NCBI GenBank assembly: GCA_021397835.1
Contig: JAJFZO010000344.1
Span: forward strand, 4,650,001 to 4,714,000
Length of the DNA stretch: 64,000 nucleotides
Direction of reading: 5' to 3'
Origin: Moringa oleifera
Taxonomy: Eukaryota; Streptophyta; Magnoliopsida; Brassicales; Moringaceae
The notes beneath the pieces were generated by a model. The model ran no database searches, had not been told where the DNA came from, and worked only from the letters and a program-made list of their open reading frames with translations. The translations under genes were made by a program, and so were the position numbers. Numbering within the stretch: position 1 is the first letter of the stretch; each line of letters opens with the position of its first letter. This document shows positions 36,801 to 50,164 of the stretch, piece by piece.

Positions 36801-38545
36801 AGGTAGGTGTTTTAACCTTTTCTATTGATTCAATCATTTTTGTCATTTATTTGACATGTTTTATTTTATTTATCTTAGGAATCATCTCCAAGATTGAATG
36901 ATGATGGATCACCGGCCAAACTTGCTACTGTTGCACCAGAACATCGAAGTCCCATTTCTGTTCTTGACATGTCAATGTATAGGGAGGATGAAACATCTCC
37001 TGTAAAGCAGATACCAAATAACCAAGGAGGTAAATCTTCTATTGTCCGCAATATATATGGTTTCTTATCCTGATGGTGCTGTTTGAATTTACTAAATCTA
37101 GTATTGAAGGAGCAAGTCTAAAAGAAGAATCAGAGTTGCTAAAGTAATTAGGTGAAACTGTAGATTAGTTGTTATCATCTTATTGTCTTTGACATAATAA
37201 GAAGGACAAAAGATTGTGCGTTACAGACGGCCCTTTGTGAATTTAGAAACTAAATGCAGACGCAATTCCTGGCCGTGAATCTGGTGTTGTTATCTGCGTG
37301 TTTTCAGACAAAACTGGTACCAGGGTTGTTACCAGCGAAGTTTATACTTCTGCTAAGAGTGCCGTGTGCAAACTCACTAGGTGTCAGTATATTATTACTG
37401 TTTTTGCTGTTGTTGTTGTGTCGGAAGTGGCCACCTGGTCAGAAATATAGCCCTGGAAAGCTGAAAATTCTTGTATCGATCTTAGAGGGGAATAAAAAAT
37501 GTGAGAAAAGCAAGTATTGTAAAAGTTGACCAGAGAGAAGCCAATTTATCATCGCAATCATCATCCTTGTCACTGTTGTCATGCAACACTTCCATAATTT
37601 TGGAGCACCAATGTCTCTGCATCCAATTAAGAGTTCTCTTATTGTCACTGTTCTTACTTTAAATATACGAAGGCTAACTTTCATATACCAAATTTGACTT
37701 AAATGTTCATTTATGCTACAGATGGCTGTGCTCAAGATTACACTGACAATCCTGCTGATAATTTCGTAGGCAGCATGGGTTCTGGTCTTACCTCAGAGAT
37801 CAATCGCAAGAAATTACAGAACATAGAGCATTTGGTTCAAAAACTCAGACGAGTAAACTCCAGTCATGATGAAGCCAGAACAGATTACATTGCATCACTT
37901 TGTGAGAACACAAATCCTGACCATAGATACATATCTGAGATATTGTTAGCTTCAGGACTCCTCCTCAGAGATCTTGACTCTGGCTTGGCAACATTTCAGC
38001 TCCATCCATCAGGGAACCCCATCAATCCTGAGTTGTTCTTTGTTCTGGAGCAAACCAAGGCAAGCACTCTGCCATCTAAGGAAGAATGCAACCTGGAAAA
38101 GGTTTCCAAGGCAAAGTCAGACCATGAGAAGTTCCACCGGAAGCTCATATTTGATGCTGTTAATGAGATTCTAGTTGAAAAATTAGCTTCAGTGGGGCCC
38201 TCCACGGAGCCATGGTTGAAGTCTGATAAACTGGCAAAGAAGACCCTGAATGCACAAAAGCTTCTGAAAGAGCTGTGTTCAGAGATAGACCAATATCAAG
38301 CCAACAGATCAGTATACAGCTTGGAGGATGAAGAGGATGGTTTGAAAGGCATCTTATCAGAGGATGTGATGCATTTTTCAGGGAGTTGGACAGACTTTCA
38401 TTTTGAACTTTCAGGGGTAGTACTAGATGTTGAGCGGATGGTTTTTAAGGATTTAGTGAACGAGATTGTGATCGGTGAGGCGGCTGGTTCTCGAACAAAA
38501 CCAGGCAGGCGTAGACAGTTGTTTTTCGAAGCAGTAGCTGTCTGA
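33828..38545 (+). CDS. LONGIFOLIA/TRM-family protein
   Basis: Five exons: 33828-33972, 34540-34610, 34700-36802, 36879-37029, 37722-38545; all introns GT-AG, total 1097 residues, somewhat longer than Arabidopsis LNG1/LNG2 (about 900). The start MAAKLLHSLADDNPDLQKQI is the family's signature N-terminus (M1-like motif). Other TRM landmarks follow in order: RPPGIVAKLMGLETLP near residue 330, PRW and RFPIEPAPWRQ, YSEIENRLKDLEFKQSGKDL near 455, serine/basic-rich linkers, and a C-terminal DUF4378 region (about 876-1089) ending in LVNEIVIGEAAG. Family knowledge: TRM proteins (TON1 Recruiting Motif) bring TON1/PP2A complexes to microtubules, and LONGIFOLIA proteins promote longitudinal cell expansion in leaves. 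This copy looks intact. The closest paralogue (LNG1 or LNG2) cannot be decided here. Confidence 0.93.
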
Positions 38546-39540
38546 AGAAATACCAAACCTTCTAATTTCACTTCCCACATATGTTTGCGTTTCTTTCTTA
38601 TTGCGATTTATATTTGTTGTTCCTCATGAAATGATAATAATTCATGGGTTAGAACTGCAGAAGCTATTCAGATTATGACACCACACACATTCATAACAAC
38701 CAATTTATGAGATTCGTTCTCTATGCTTTGCTCCAGTTTAGGTACCATTTGCTGTCTTGGCCCTGGAAATGAGAGAGAAAGCTGTTCTTACGGTTTTTCT
38801 AGATGTTGTTGAATGTGTTTAGTGATATTCAGGTGACAAACTGAGGATTGATATCTACTGATTACAACTTTTCAGCTATCTGGGAAACCCAGAAGCTGTT
38901 CTGTTCTTCCAAGTTGTGAACTTGTAAATCAGATTTTCTGCATTTGTTCTTGTTCTCGTTCTTACCCAAATGTGCGTTTATTGCCAAACTGTATATTAAC
39001 ACTATGAGATCAGCCGGTTATTGGATGTTGAGTTACAGGGCCAATTTACAGGTTGCATCTGGGAGGGATGAAAGATCTTGTCATCTGGTCTAGTCCCCTG
39101 CTGCAATAGTCTTAATAATGCAACTATGGGGATTGAATTGTTGTTAGCAATTGCAATTTGTATGAACACCATGCTTTGCATTATTTAAGAATTTGTTGTT
39201 CTTTAAACTTTCCATTATTAAAAAAAAAATCAGCTATTTAAGAAACGATGATCAGACTTTCCAAAATCTGAAAAGTTTTTTAAGAAATATTTTTTATGAA
39301 GTAAAAATAAATAAGAAAAATGTGTAGATTGAATTTACAAAAATTTTGGAATTCGAACCTCTTTATACAAAGATATTTTAATTAATCAAGTTTAAGGAAA
39401 AAAATCATTTCTTTTACATTTTATTTTAATTATTTTAATTCTTCTTATTTCATTTGTTCTAATGCTATATAATTATTCTCTAAAATGAAACAATTATGAA
39501 TCATGAAAAAAATTATATTTAAATTATATTACTATAACAC
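38546..39540. other. 3' UTR and spacer after the LONGIFOLIA-like gene
   Basis: Non-coding. The first few hundred bases are probably 3' UTR, although no canonical AATAAA was found near. From about 39200 it becomes AT-rich with an (A)9 run. Confidence 0.4.
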
Positions 39541-39550
39541 AATCAAGAAT

Positions 39551-39622
39551 GCCTCCGTAGCATAGTGGTAGTGCGTTCGCTTCGTAAGCGAAAGGTCGCG
39601 AGTTCGATCCTCGCCGGGGGCT
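39551..39622 (+). tRNA. tRNA-Thr (anticodon CGT)
   Basis: 72 bases fold as a full cloverleaf. Acceptor stem GCCTCCG (39551-39557) pairs with CGGGGGC (39615-39621) with one G-T pair; D arm GCAT/GTGC; anticodon stem TTCGC/GCGAA with loop TTCGTAA and anticodon CGT at 39583-39585; T arm GCGAG/CTCGC with loop TTCGATC; discriminator T at 39622. There is no intron and no encoded CCA, as usual for eukaryotes. It decodes ACG. The internal A box (TAGCATAGTGG) and B box (GGTCGCGAGTTCGATCC) are present; upstream CAA motifs and a downstream T run complete a pol III unit. Confidence 0.95.
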
Positions 39623-39645
39623 CTTCCGACGTCCCAACCAAGCTC

Positions 39646-39655
39646 TCTTTTTGTT
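39646..39655 (+). terminator. pol III terminator of tRNA-Thr
   Basis: The first run of five T residues after the tRNA occurs about 25 bases downstream (CTCTTTTTG). A T run on the non-template strand is the normal pol III stop signal. Confidence 0.6.
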
Positions 39656-42600
39656 TTACAATCCATTTGATTGGGCCTCAGGCCCATCCAAACAGCCGAC
39701 TCTGAGTGGGTCAAGCCTTCAACCCAACCCTCCATTCTCTTTCTACAGATTTGGGTTTTTTTGTATGTTACATTATTAATTTTCAAAATATATTTTTAAC
39801 AAAAATCAGACTGTGACTAACAATTTTTTTATTTATATTAATAAAACTGTTTTTTTAAAAAATAAAAACTTACTTCAAATACATATTGTGAAAATATTTT
39901 TTATAAAATAAAAAATTAAATTATCTCATCTAATAAGTTAATCATATCTTAATCAGTGAACATGCCAAGTTCTAAGAGAGAAACTAACACACTTACTTTG
40001 AATGTGGACTATACAGTGTGGTCCTTTCCCCTAACTGAAGCATGCTGCCCAAGAGAGAGGACCACACCCACAACCCATAAATCTTACTGAACACTAGCAG
40101 TAGTACCTCCAAAGCATGCTTCAAGCAGGAACCCCCTGTCTCCCACGCGCTACCGCAGCGCGTGCAATTATTGACTTATTTATTTATTTGTAAAATTTAA
40201 TTATACCCTGTTATTACTTTCTTGGGTAATACATATTGAGTGCTTAATTATTATCCAAAAAGAGAAGGGAGGACCACAGCCTCAGGCAATGTTTTGGAAA
40301 GGGGTCCAATGAAAAGGGTTAAAGTTGGAAGAGAGTGGGGAGGCTTAATTAGTAGATTTGTGTTGGATCTTGTGCTGTGTGTATTATTGTTATTGTTGAT
40401 TGATCAGAAATTCAGACATCACTGCAGCACTGATAATAATGTTTTCTCTGTTTCTGTTTCTGTCTCTGTCTCCTTCCTTCCTTTTCATGTCAGAAGAATT
40501 GGCAGATACTATCACTAATCACCGGACAGAGAAGATGACCCTTTCTTCTTTTCTTTCTTTTTGGGGTGCTGCTGGAGGATATGCTTCTCACTGCACAGCT
40601 ACAGCAGAAATGGATGCCAAAAAAGCCTGCCCCTCTAGCTACTACTCCTTAATTTGGCCTCAGCAACAATACCCAAATAAAGTTATCTTTTCTTTTTCTT
40701 TTTCTTTTGGGTTCTTGGTTCTCATGAAATTAGGGTTTCTGCTACTTTGTGATAATATTCATGGTTTTGGTATCAATGGATAAAATTGAGATAAGGATAG
40801 GATGATGATTTTTTTTTTAATCTCTGTTTTATCTTATCTATTGTTATTTCTTATCATTTTGATATTTATCTTGAAGATTATTGATTATGTTTAATAATTA
40901 TCCTTAAAATAATCTTTATAAATAATGGTTATCTTATCTTGTAGTCATCTAATCTTTGTTTTTCACTTATTGTTTTTAATAAAGAGATTGATGTGTTATG
41001 TTGGATTGTGTAGAAAAACTATCAAATCATGTAAATTTATTTTTATAATTTATATTTTTGATCTGTTTTTATTGTGTATATTTAAATTATTGATATCATG
41101 ACACGTTTATTTGGGTTGTTTTAAAATAATAATTTTTAACGATTTTTTATTATTTTATTATTTTTAATTATTTTTTAATATTAAATGATAAGTGTTATTT
41201 GTCATTTTAATAATGAGATGAGAACTATAAACTTTAAAAATAATATATATATTTTTAATTATCTGTCGATTGAATAATTACACTTTTTTTTTTATAGATA
41301 TATTATTGTGTTAACGATATCATGCTATACATATTGAAATTTTTTTTATAATTTTAAACACGTTTATAAAGTGTGAAAAAGCAAAACTATATATAGGCAT
41401 AATTTTTAATAATGCATAAATTTTAAATTAAATTCTCATTCATGTATAATTATACGATTATAAAATATATAAAAGTAGTTATATTTTTTTAACAAATCAA
41501 ATTTAGGCATTCAATTCAAAAATAATATAAAGATATCTAATATTAATTAAATTATAAATATTAAATTAAATTATTATGATAAAAAACACGCAAAAATATC
41601 TATTCATAGATTTATGTTGTCAAAATTTTAATATATTTAATTTGAAAGATTAATTTAATAGATACGGTCTTGGATATCAAAAATGATACGAAAGCTTTCA
41701 TTAACGCACATACAATTTATTGAAAGTGATACAGACAATAAATTCACATGTGAAATTAAAATTTATCTGAATATGACATGCTTATTACAGACTGTAAATC
41801 CATATTCTTGATTATGAATACTTTTTTTATTAATGTCTATGCATATAAATAGACAAGCTAATACGATATCCATACCCAAGAAAGGGAATCAGATTCACAT
41901 GTTGGTTTAGTCGTTTGGGATGAACCCCCGTCAGGATTTTATCTTTCATTTGATATTAGTTGAATAAAATTTAATTTTTATTTTTTAAAAAATTAATTAT
42001 TAAATAAAATTTTTATGAATTAAATTTTTTAATATTTAATATTAAAACTTTTTGAAAGTCACGGAGATAACCACTTTGTTAAAATTGGATATCTACTTAA
42101 GATGTAAACTTTTTTTTAATGTAAATATTTGATAAGACATTGGATGGACAAATGCGATAAATTCCAAGGTTCAAGCATACGACTTAAAAATATTTTAGTC
42201 TTTTAATTAAATAACACTCAGGTTAGTAAAATTAGAAGTTATTTGATTAATAAGCTCCTACGATTTGGATTCACAATCAATGATAGATGCAACCCAAAAT
42301 TAATGGGCATGAGAAGTGTTTTTTGCTCAATCAAATGCAGCTAGATTATTCCTATTTTACAGAATAAAATAAATCTGTTGCAAGAACAAGATTAATATCG
42401 ATCTAAATATATATGTAGGAATTAACCCATCAAGAGCCTGCCTGCGTCGCTAAATTCTTGACCCACAGCCACAGTAGTAAAATCAATTAATTAATTAGAA
42501 AGGAGCAAGAGATCAGGTTTTGATGCCATTAATATTCAATCATTACGGTAATAGAAGTTGAAATAATTAATCTAATTAATTAAAGTTTGCATAGATATCA

Positions 42601-44158
42601 AAATACATGGATTGATTGATCAATAATGTCCAAAAACATCTCAACAAGCCATAGAAATTAATATTACAACAACTACTGCATATGTGCTTGTTAAGCACAC
42701 TACTATGCACTCTATGATACAAGCATATACCCTAAAATTAATTTATGAGAGCTAAACTAAACAATGGGCGATCGTGTGGTAATTATACCCAAATTTGCAT
42801 ATTTGAGTAACTATGGGAAATAATTTTTCTCATTATTGTCATTTATATATCATCTTAGGTTTTAGTCCATATATATTGAAGTTTATTATACAATAATTTG
42901 TCCCTTTGAATTAATCACTATAATATTCAGTCTTGAAATGCAAACAATATCTACAAGATATATAATACTTCGATACTTATAACACTAATACGTTTATCCA
43001 ACTCAGACATAAAAGATATTCTTAAAGAGCTTTATGCTTTTTTACATTACGATAATTAGAAATTAAGTTGATTATAATATATAAATAAAATATATCGTCC
43101 TTAAATTTAAACGGAGAATTCTTGAAACAGATAGAATGACCTCTCATTGAAAATAACATAGAAATTGTTCATTAAATAAAAAAATGATATATATATATAT
43201 ACATAAATATATATATATATAGAGAGAGAGAAAGAGTTGAAAATTAGTGCATATATACAAAAGTAGACATAACAACTAGAAAACCCAAAAAAAAAAAAAA
43301 ATTAAGCTCTACTAAACCAGATTCTTAATTCGGTAATTGGGCACCTGGCTATATTAACGCTAGTCACCCTGTTGTGTAAAATGCAGAAGAATGGTATGGA
43401 AATGTATGTTGAGAGCTCAGAAAAGGGTATGCCTGTGTACGCTAAAAAGGCTGAATTAACCTGCATAATTAATTCGTGCTGAATGTATACGAAACATTAT
43501 GCACATAAGAAAATATGCTCAAAAGAAGGCTATTTAATTTGATTAGCACGCCACTCTACATCTCTGTTAAAACAAAAGCAAAAAGAGTTCATGAAACAAT
43601 GTCTTGATGATCTATATTATAGTACAGATTAACCATATAATTTTTTAACCAAGAATGCAATATAAAATTGTGTAATTAAGATCACCATATACATTACAAG
43701 CTGATGATCTCCAGCTATATATATCCACTTCATTGGATAGCTGTGCGCAGATAATTAATTATATTATAGATAGAAGCAAGAACAAATGGTATCACCTGAG
43801 AACTTACTTGTGTTGAAGAATCCAGGCACGCAAGGCAAGGCCTCTCTTGTGTTCTCATTTGACTGCATGGACACTTTACAGACTTTGAGGAGCAATTAGG
43901 GAGAAGGGAGATGGCTGCATCATCATGAGGGATTCCTGCTTTCATGTGCCTTTAGGGTGTAAGAATAGGCCCTCTAAGGCAATACCCACAAAAACATAAA
44001 TTAACAATATAAGTGCCACAATTGAATTCGGCTATAATTTCATGTATTCCATATGCTGAGTTATAAGTTCATGTTATTGAACTATATGTATACATCTCAA
44101 GAACAACCTGCCTGTGCAGCCAAGATGCATCATCTTCAAGAATAACCAGTGTTAGATT
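39656..44158. other. AT-rich intergenic region, no gene seen
   Basis: About 4.5 kb, mostly AT-rich (especially 40800-43250), with no protein-coding frame of note. Open frames at 40240-40783 are low-complexity T-rich shadows. Simple repeats include an AT tract at 43187-43220 that passes into GA. The last few hundred bases before 44158 are probably the TCP gene's 3' UTR. Confidence 0.5.
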
Positions 44159-45286
44159 CTAACCAAGTTGGCTTTTATCATGATTTTGCTCATCACCAAG
44201 CCCAGGACTTGCATTCAACTGAAATGGTTTCATGGTTGAGCCAACTGTGAGAGAATTCGGTAGTATCTGTTGGGAACTTGAGCTCAACAATTGCAAATGG
44301 TTGATCTGCCTGGGGTCACTCTCGGACTGAGAAGCAACATATGGAGGGTAAGCTGGAAACAGCGATGGCATTGCCACAGGTGGACAGAAAAACAATTGAG
44401 ACCCAGATGGGAGAGCTAAGGAAGATGGCAAAGTTGTGGCATTTCCACTGAAGGGATTTTCTGATTGAGGCAGATATCCGTGGCTTCCAAATTGAGATAG
44501 AGATAAGTTGGAAGGATCCCAATGATAGTAGGAGTTGAATCCTGTGGTGTTGTTAAGCAAGCTAGGTAAGGAGGCATGATTAGCTGCCGGAAAAAGTTTC
44601 TGGGCTGAAGATTGGCCGCTGTAGTTGCCAATGCCAACTTGATTATCTTCTTCTTCATTTGCTTTGATCCATTTGCCTTTGTCAGCCTTAATATCCTTAC
44701 TTTTTGCTCTCAATGAAGGATCCAGGTCCCAGTACCTAGCTTTAGCCATCAAGGGCTCATCCTCTTCACCAACGCTACTATCGATCTTGATCCCTTCCTT
44801 GCCTGCAGACAACAAGGAATGATACCCACCATCCTTTAACAAGCTAGAATTTGCATCAAGGAAGGAAGAAAAAGCAGATTGCGAGGCACTTGATTCACGA
44901 GGAGCTAGCATCTGGTGATGAAACTGACCAAACCCTTGTGGCATTTGCAGCGGTGGGAGCTTATCAATGTCATATTTAGTGGCATCCAGCAACCAATCTA
45001 TTACCTTGCTAGGCTGACTGAGTCCGAGCCTGTCTTGGAGATCATATAACTGCACTGCAGTAGGCACTGAAAGCCTTATCCGTCTGTCCCTCAATCCCCT
45101 CACAGTGCATACCTTGCTGTGCCTGTCTTTTCCACCGAAAGAACGCGAAACTCGCACAATTCTTGGATTTCTAAATGCTGACCATTGCCTTGAAGTGGTG
45201 GATGGTACCTTGGGGATCAACTTGCCTTCATTGATGTCACCCTCTTGCTTTGCTTGGAAGCCTCTTTCTCTCGAGCTTGAGATCAT
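44159..45286 (-). CDS. TCP transcription factor, CIN class (TCP5/13/17-like)
   Basis: A single uninterrupted coding exon of 375 residues, close to the usual length of TCP5-clade proteins. Residues about 49-110 are the TCP basic helix-loop-helix domain: [20 protein letters not shown] is the DNA-contacting basic region, followed by helices around [18 protein letters not shown] and [10 protein letters not shown]. The basic region's sequence and helix-loop wording are those of class II CIN proteins, and the spread of residues after the domain ([11 protein letters not shown]) matches the TCP5/13/17 branch as I remember it. No match to the miR319 site of the TCP4 branch was seen. CIN TCPs are nuclear and restrain cell proliferation at leaf margins. 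The start ATG is followed by charged residues and conserved [13 protein letters not shown]. The stop is TAG. Leader introns upstream are likely in this branch. Confidence 0.93.
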   Translation of the reverse strand: MISSSRERGFQAKQEGDINEGKLIPKVPSTTSRQWSAFRNPRIVRVSRSFGGKDRHSKVCTVRGLRDRRIRLSVPTAVQLYDLQDRLGLSQPSKVIDWLLDATKYDIDKLPPLQMPQGFGQFHHQMLAPRESSASQSAFSSFLDANSSLLKDGGYHSLLSAGKEGIKIDSSVGEEDEPLMAKARYWDLDPSLRAKSKDIKADKGKWIKANEEEDNQVGIGNYSGQSSAQKLFPAANHASLPSLLNNTTGFNSYYHWDPSNLSLSQFGSHGYLPQSENPFSGNATTLPSSLALPSGSQLFFCPPVAMPSLFPAYPPYVASQSESDPRQINHLQLLSSSSQQILPNSLTVGSTMKPFQLNASPGLGDEQNHDKSQLG

Positions 45287-48200
45287 CTTCTTCCTCAGCT
45301 TTGTCCCATTATTAATCGATTGGGTTCAATGAATCAACTGAACCAACAATGAAATTCCATTACTTACTAATTCTTCTGAAATGCTTGGTGAAATTTTGGT
45401 TGAAAATTCATAACGCCACCGATGCAGACAAATCAAAGAATCTCAGAATGAACTATATACTTCTACATGTGCAAATTAGTAGTTGACTGAACATTAAACA
45501 TTGATGCTGGGTTCTGAAGACATAAAATGAAACAACTTTTTGAAGCAAAAGAAAGCTTTGAACTGAATTTGATTGTCGAATTTTGTTTTTCATTGACTCT
45601 AGGTTATTCCAATCAGGCAAGAGATTTCCCAGAACTACTATAAGTGAAACCTAAGGCTAGAAATCTAGACTATTCCAATCAAATCAAATTCCTGAAACCA
45701 AATTCAGTTAGATCAGAAGAAAGAAACGCACTAATGTAAACCAAGAGGACATGTATGGACTTATCACAGAAGTTGATATGTCTACTGTACCAGGAAAATA
45801 AAGTAGAAGAACTTACATCAATTTAGCATAAACTTTCCCTCATCCGGTGGCCGATCAATTTCAGTTCTCAATTACCCAGAATAGCTTAGGAGGAGCAGTA
45901 GAAGGAAGAGCATCGAAACACCATGGAAATCCTTAAGTATATGTTCCTCAGTTTAATTAGCTAACCTGTGTATAAGGGTAATCATTAAATAAAATTTTCT
46001 TTGCAGAGGATAACAGAAGTGGCAATTTTAGTAAAGAAAAAGATGCTGGAATTTCACTGCAGTAGTTGCATGGGAATTAAAAAGGAAAAGGAATGGCTTA
46101 TCTAAGACCAGATGGCGTCTCTATATTTTGACACGTAAACTAGTCCGACCAGCAGTAATTTCATCTCTTTGTTCACATGTACCACATACTGAACAATCAC
46201 TAGTTTAATTGTTATGCTTGGTGTCTTATATTAGTCATTGATCCTTGTAGCTTATCAAGCTCTATATCTCAATATAGTACACAAGGTAGAAGAAGTTTTG
46301 CTCCATGGGGACCATATATAACACCTAATAGGAAAAGAGGGCTTTCACTTTATGACAACTACAATAGCTAGCTTTAAAATATGCATGCCTAGCTCATAAG
46401 AAAGGAAGAATCTTTCTAAACACTTATGTTCTATAATGCTTTTCTTCCTTCTATCTTCCAATTGGTTCAAGAATTAATGTTAATAATCAACCACATTAGA
46501 CAGCAATATTGGATAGAATAAAGGAAATAATTCTCATATATTAGCTCAAATTAGTAATTTAGATAATGGGGATAGTTTCATTATCAAGCTAGAAAAAAAT
46601 GAAACTATGTATAATTCCAAATCCAAGAACATTTACTTTAGATAAGTCACCCTGTGGCTTCCCAAGTTGTGGTGTGTGCTAGTGCAGTTTGATCTCAGCA
46701 GGATTAGATTATAGACAGCTAGTACATACATTATAGAGGAGGGACCAAACACAGGTTCTTTAAAGCATCTACACTGAGTACAAAGAAGGACCACACATGT
46801 ATTGCAGTGAGATTTGCGCAGCACAACTTGGACTAATCAGTAAATCTAATCATGATCTTCATAATCAGCCTCTATGATCTGATCTATGGGCACTTGATGG
46901 AATGGACTTCACGTCTTGAAGAGATCTTTAGCTGGCACAGTTCTTTTTCTTTCCTTGGAGTGGAGTTCCTGTGAAAGTTTCTGTGAATTGATGTTATGCT
47001 GACCTCAAAACTTTAACTAACTCACTTGTAGCCCAACAATGGTTCGCGAAGGGTCACTATGCGTTCCTCACCTAACCGTTCTTTTGTCGGTCTTGCTGAG
47101 CCTGCAACAGTAGGAGGAACCCTAATGTTAAGAGTAAACTTTAACAACCATAGATTGCAAGCTCAAGGGTTCTAGCTCACTGATATCCCATATACATGAA
47201 ACAAGGCTGTGAAAGTATGGCTTTGCTGTAATGGACAAGAAATAAAGAGAGAAAATTAAGAAAATGGGTTTGCAACAGTAGGTGATATGGATTATTTCAT
47301 GAGTTAATTTCTTAAGGAATTTTCTCTGCATATGGTCCATATGGGTATGAGATAGCTATAAGGATTACTTCAACAGAAATATTTCTAAGGGCTTTTGTCT
47401 TATATTCACAGGACCCTCAAAAAAAGAGAATCAAGAAACAGTGAAAAAGAATAACTTTCCAACCTTAAGAACCCACAAACTGTAGTGTCTATGAGTTGCG
47501 TGTGTGAGAGAGACTGCAGTAAGAGAGAGAGAGAGAGTCTGCAAGTTTTGCTTTTGTGTTACCTTAACAATGTAGAGAATGGGGATCCTCAACAAAATAA
47601 TAGAAGCTGTCTAAATACTGTAGTTGCTGTTGCACCAGCCAAAAGCTGAGCTATAGCTACTTGCACTCTCACTGTATGGAAACAAGAACCCTAGCAATAT
47701 GATCAGAACTATAAACCCTAAAGCCTGTCATATCCTCAGCTTTTTGAGTACTAAAACTAAGTTATGCCCACTAATATGAGGGAGCAGTCCAAATTGCAAA
47801 GGACTCCTAATCACTAAATTTCCCAAGTCATGACACACACTGTTTCATTGTTTTAAGGCTCTTAAACTGAAAAGAGTTCAAACAAGAACAAACTGAGTGT
47901 AGGTACAAAAAGAAAGGAGGGAAGCGCTTGGGCCAAATACAGATGCTTCCAAATATCAATATTGTCTGTTCGTGGTTAAAGCAACAGTGTCTTCACTCAT
48001 TTAGGGTTTTAGCTTATTTGTGGAAAAATTCTGTGTGAGTTATCTCTTTCTTTCTGGGAAGAAGCAGAGAGAAACCTGGTGGATATCACAAGAAGGTTTT
48101 TATCATTCTGATTTCCTCTTCAAGGTACCACCATTTTTGCCAGTGTCATCAATGGTCCCTGGATCTCGGACAACACTGTTGTTGCAAAGTTGTTTTCAGG

Positions 48201-50100
48201 CAACCACATTAAATACTCTTACTACGAGTTAACTATATATTGTTTCTCCAGCAGAGAAGGGACAACATCTGCTGCAGCTCTTTTTAGGGCGTTTACTATT
48301 GAATCTGATAGAATATAAGATCTGTTTGTACGAACAGAAAAAGAAAAGGAAAATTTTCGCGTTCACTGGTTGAAATGTAATCAATGTGACATTAGATGCA
48401 TCAGATGCAGGCCTTTTCTCCCTGGATTGAATTTAAATCCTTGACCTAAGCTGCATTCAGTATCTAATTGATCTTTCTTTGGTTTCTATAAGATTATAAT
48501 ATGAAACCCATTTTCTGATATTTTTCGTCATGAACTGACAGAAGGAGAAAAGCCTGCATAATTCTCAGACTTGTGCCAGTCAATAAAGTATGTGATGTGA
48601 ACTGATCATACTGATCCAGAGCAAATACTATATGCTTCAATCCTAATCAACCATTATTATAAGGTTCTCTTTTTGCTTGTGGGAAAATTATGACTGTAAG
48701 AATCGAATCTCAACCTCACCTCAATCATCCATTTTGCTTTCAGCTATATTTTGGTGTTGATCATCTGTATCAGTATCTGTATGTGTATTACTACCTGTGT
48801 ATATATGTATATGTGGTTAAAATACTGAAAACCCTTCAAGGACTATGTCTATGGGTGTATGTTCATCTGGTTGAAATACAGAAAACCCTTTTTATCACTA
48901 AAATTTGATGCTGGAAGGCTTCCCTTTGCATTAACCTGCCGAGGGAAAGACACGAAGGATTATACAAATTATGCTTGACGTTTGTTGATATCTAACCAGT
49001 CCTAAACATGGAATTGCGCATTGATAGCATCATTTGTAGGTGCTGTATGATTTTTTTAATGGATTTGAGACCTAGAAGAATCAAATCCGAAAAGTGCTCA
49101 TTGTAACATTTATGTGCCGGGCTAAGAATCTATACAATTAAGCAATGTATAAGAATTTGATTCAATAAACTGCAGGAATATTTTTGTATCACGATAAACA
49201 AATCTGATCAAAGAAAATCCACAAGGACTCATTAATCGATCCCATCCATTAAAGATACGGAACCACAATCTAAATTAATCATGCACTTCAATGTTTTACG
49301 TCTACTTTTAAGGTACATCAAGTAAGACTAATTAAATCATTGAGCCAAAATCAAAACCAACACGTCGGTTGGTCTCAAAAACCTAAAGCCGGCTGAATTA
49401 GAAAGTGACAAAGTGGGAGACGTGGGTAGATCCCAAAGTAAAACAAAAACAATAATAATAAGGCAACCGATGGGCCCTTAAAAAATCTCTAGTAGATTAC
49501 TATCACTGTCAAGCTAATGATATCAGATATCATCACAACCCACCAGTTACTGTATACATATATGAGCATATCATAGAGAAAGAGATTCATATTCGAATTG
49601 CCCATGATGAATGGGAAGGGGAATAAATGGAACCGGTAGCCACTCGATGCTCCATGTTACTCGTGTTAATTAAAATGAAGAAAGAATCAAGAGGGATGTA
49701 TAGTTTGCATCAAGAACTTGGAGTTTCCAAAAACCTAAGAGAATTTGATAGATCGAGAAGCATGTAACCCTTATCTCTGCGTCTCTTTTTCTTCCTGTGC
49801 TGTCTTTTTCTCTGCTGATGGAGTAATTACTGTCTTATATGCAGCGACAACGACTGTCGCAAAACCCTAGAAGAAAAGCAAGGAAGGATGGAAGGAAGAG
49901 AAGGTAGACGTGATGATCAAAGAAAAGCCAAGGTGGATTATTAAATGCGTGCTGTTTCGTTGCCAATAATTCAAAAGGCTACTTAGCACACAGAAAGTGA
50001 ACTGCAAGCAATTGCGAGTTGGGATGACTTAGTTTCAGCCTCATAAGGATACCTCCATCGATCCAACCATCTCATCCGAGTACGTCTCTGTCCGCCTCGG

Positions 50101-50164
<64 letters not shown>

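Noticed and set aside
39532..39786. An 84-residue minus-strand frame containing APGEDRTRDL
   Set aside because: This is the translated antisense of the tRNA-Thr gene, a well-known false protein.
40240..40783. Possible small secreted or membrane protein genes
   Set aside because: Frames come from T/C-rich simple sequence with no conserved motif and no sensible gene ends.
44159..45286. miR319 target site in the TCP gene
   Set aside because: The TCP5/13/17 branch lacks it, and no fitting complementary stretch was seen when reading the exon.
49845..49861. A 6-base-stem hairpin (GCGACA-TGTCGC)
   Set aside because: Too short to be a microRNA precursor or terminator in a plant genome; expected by chance.
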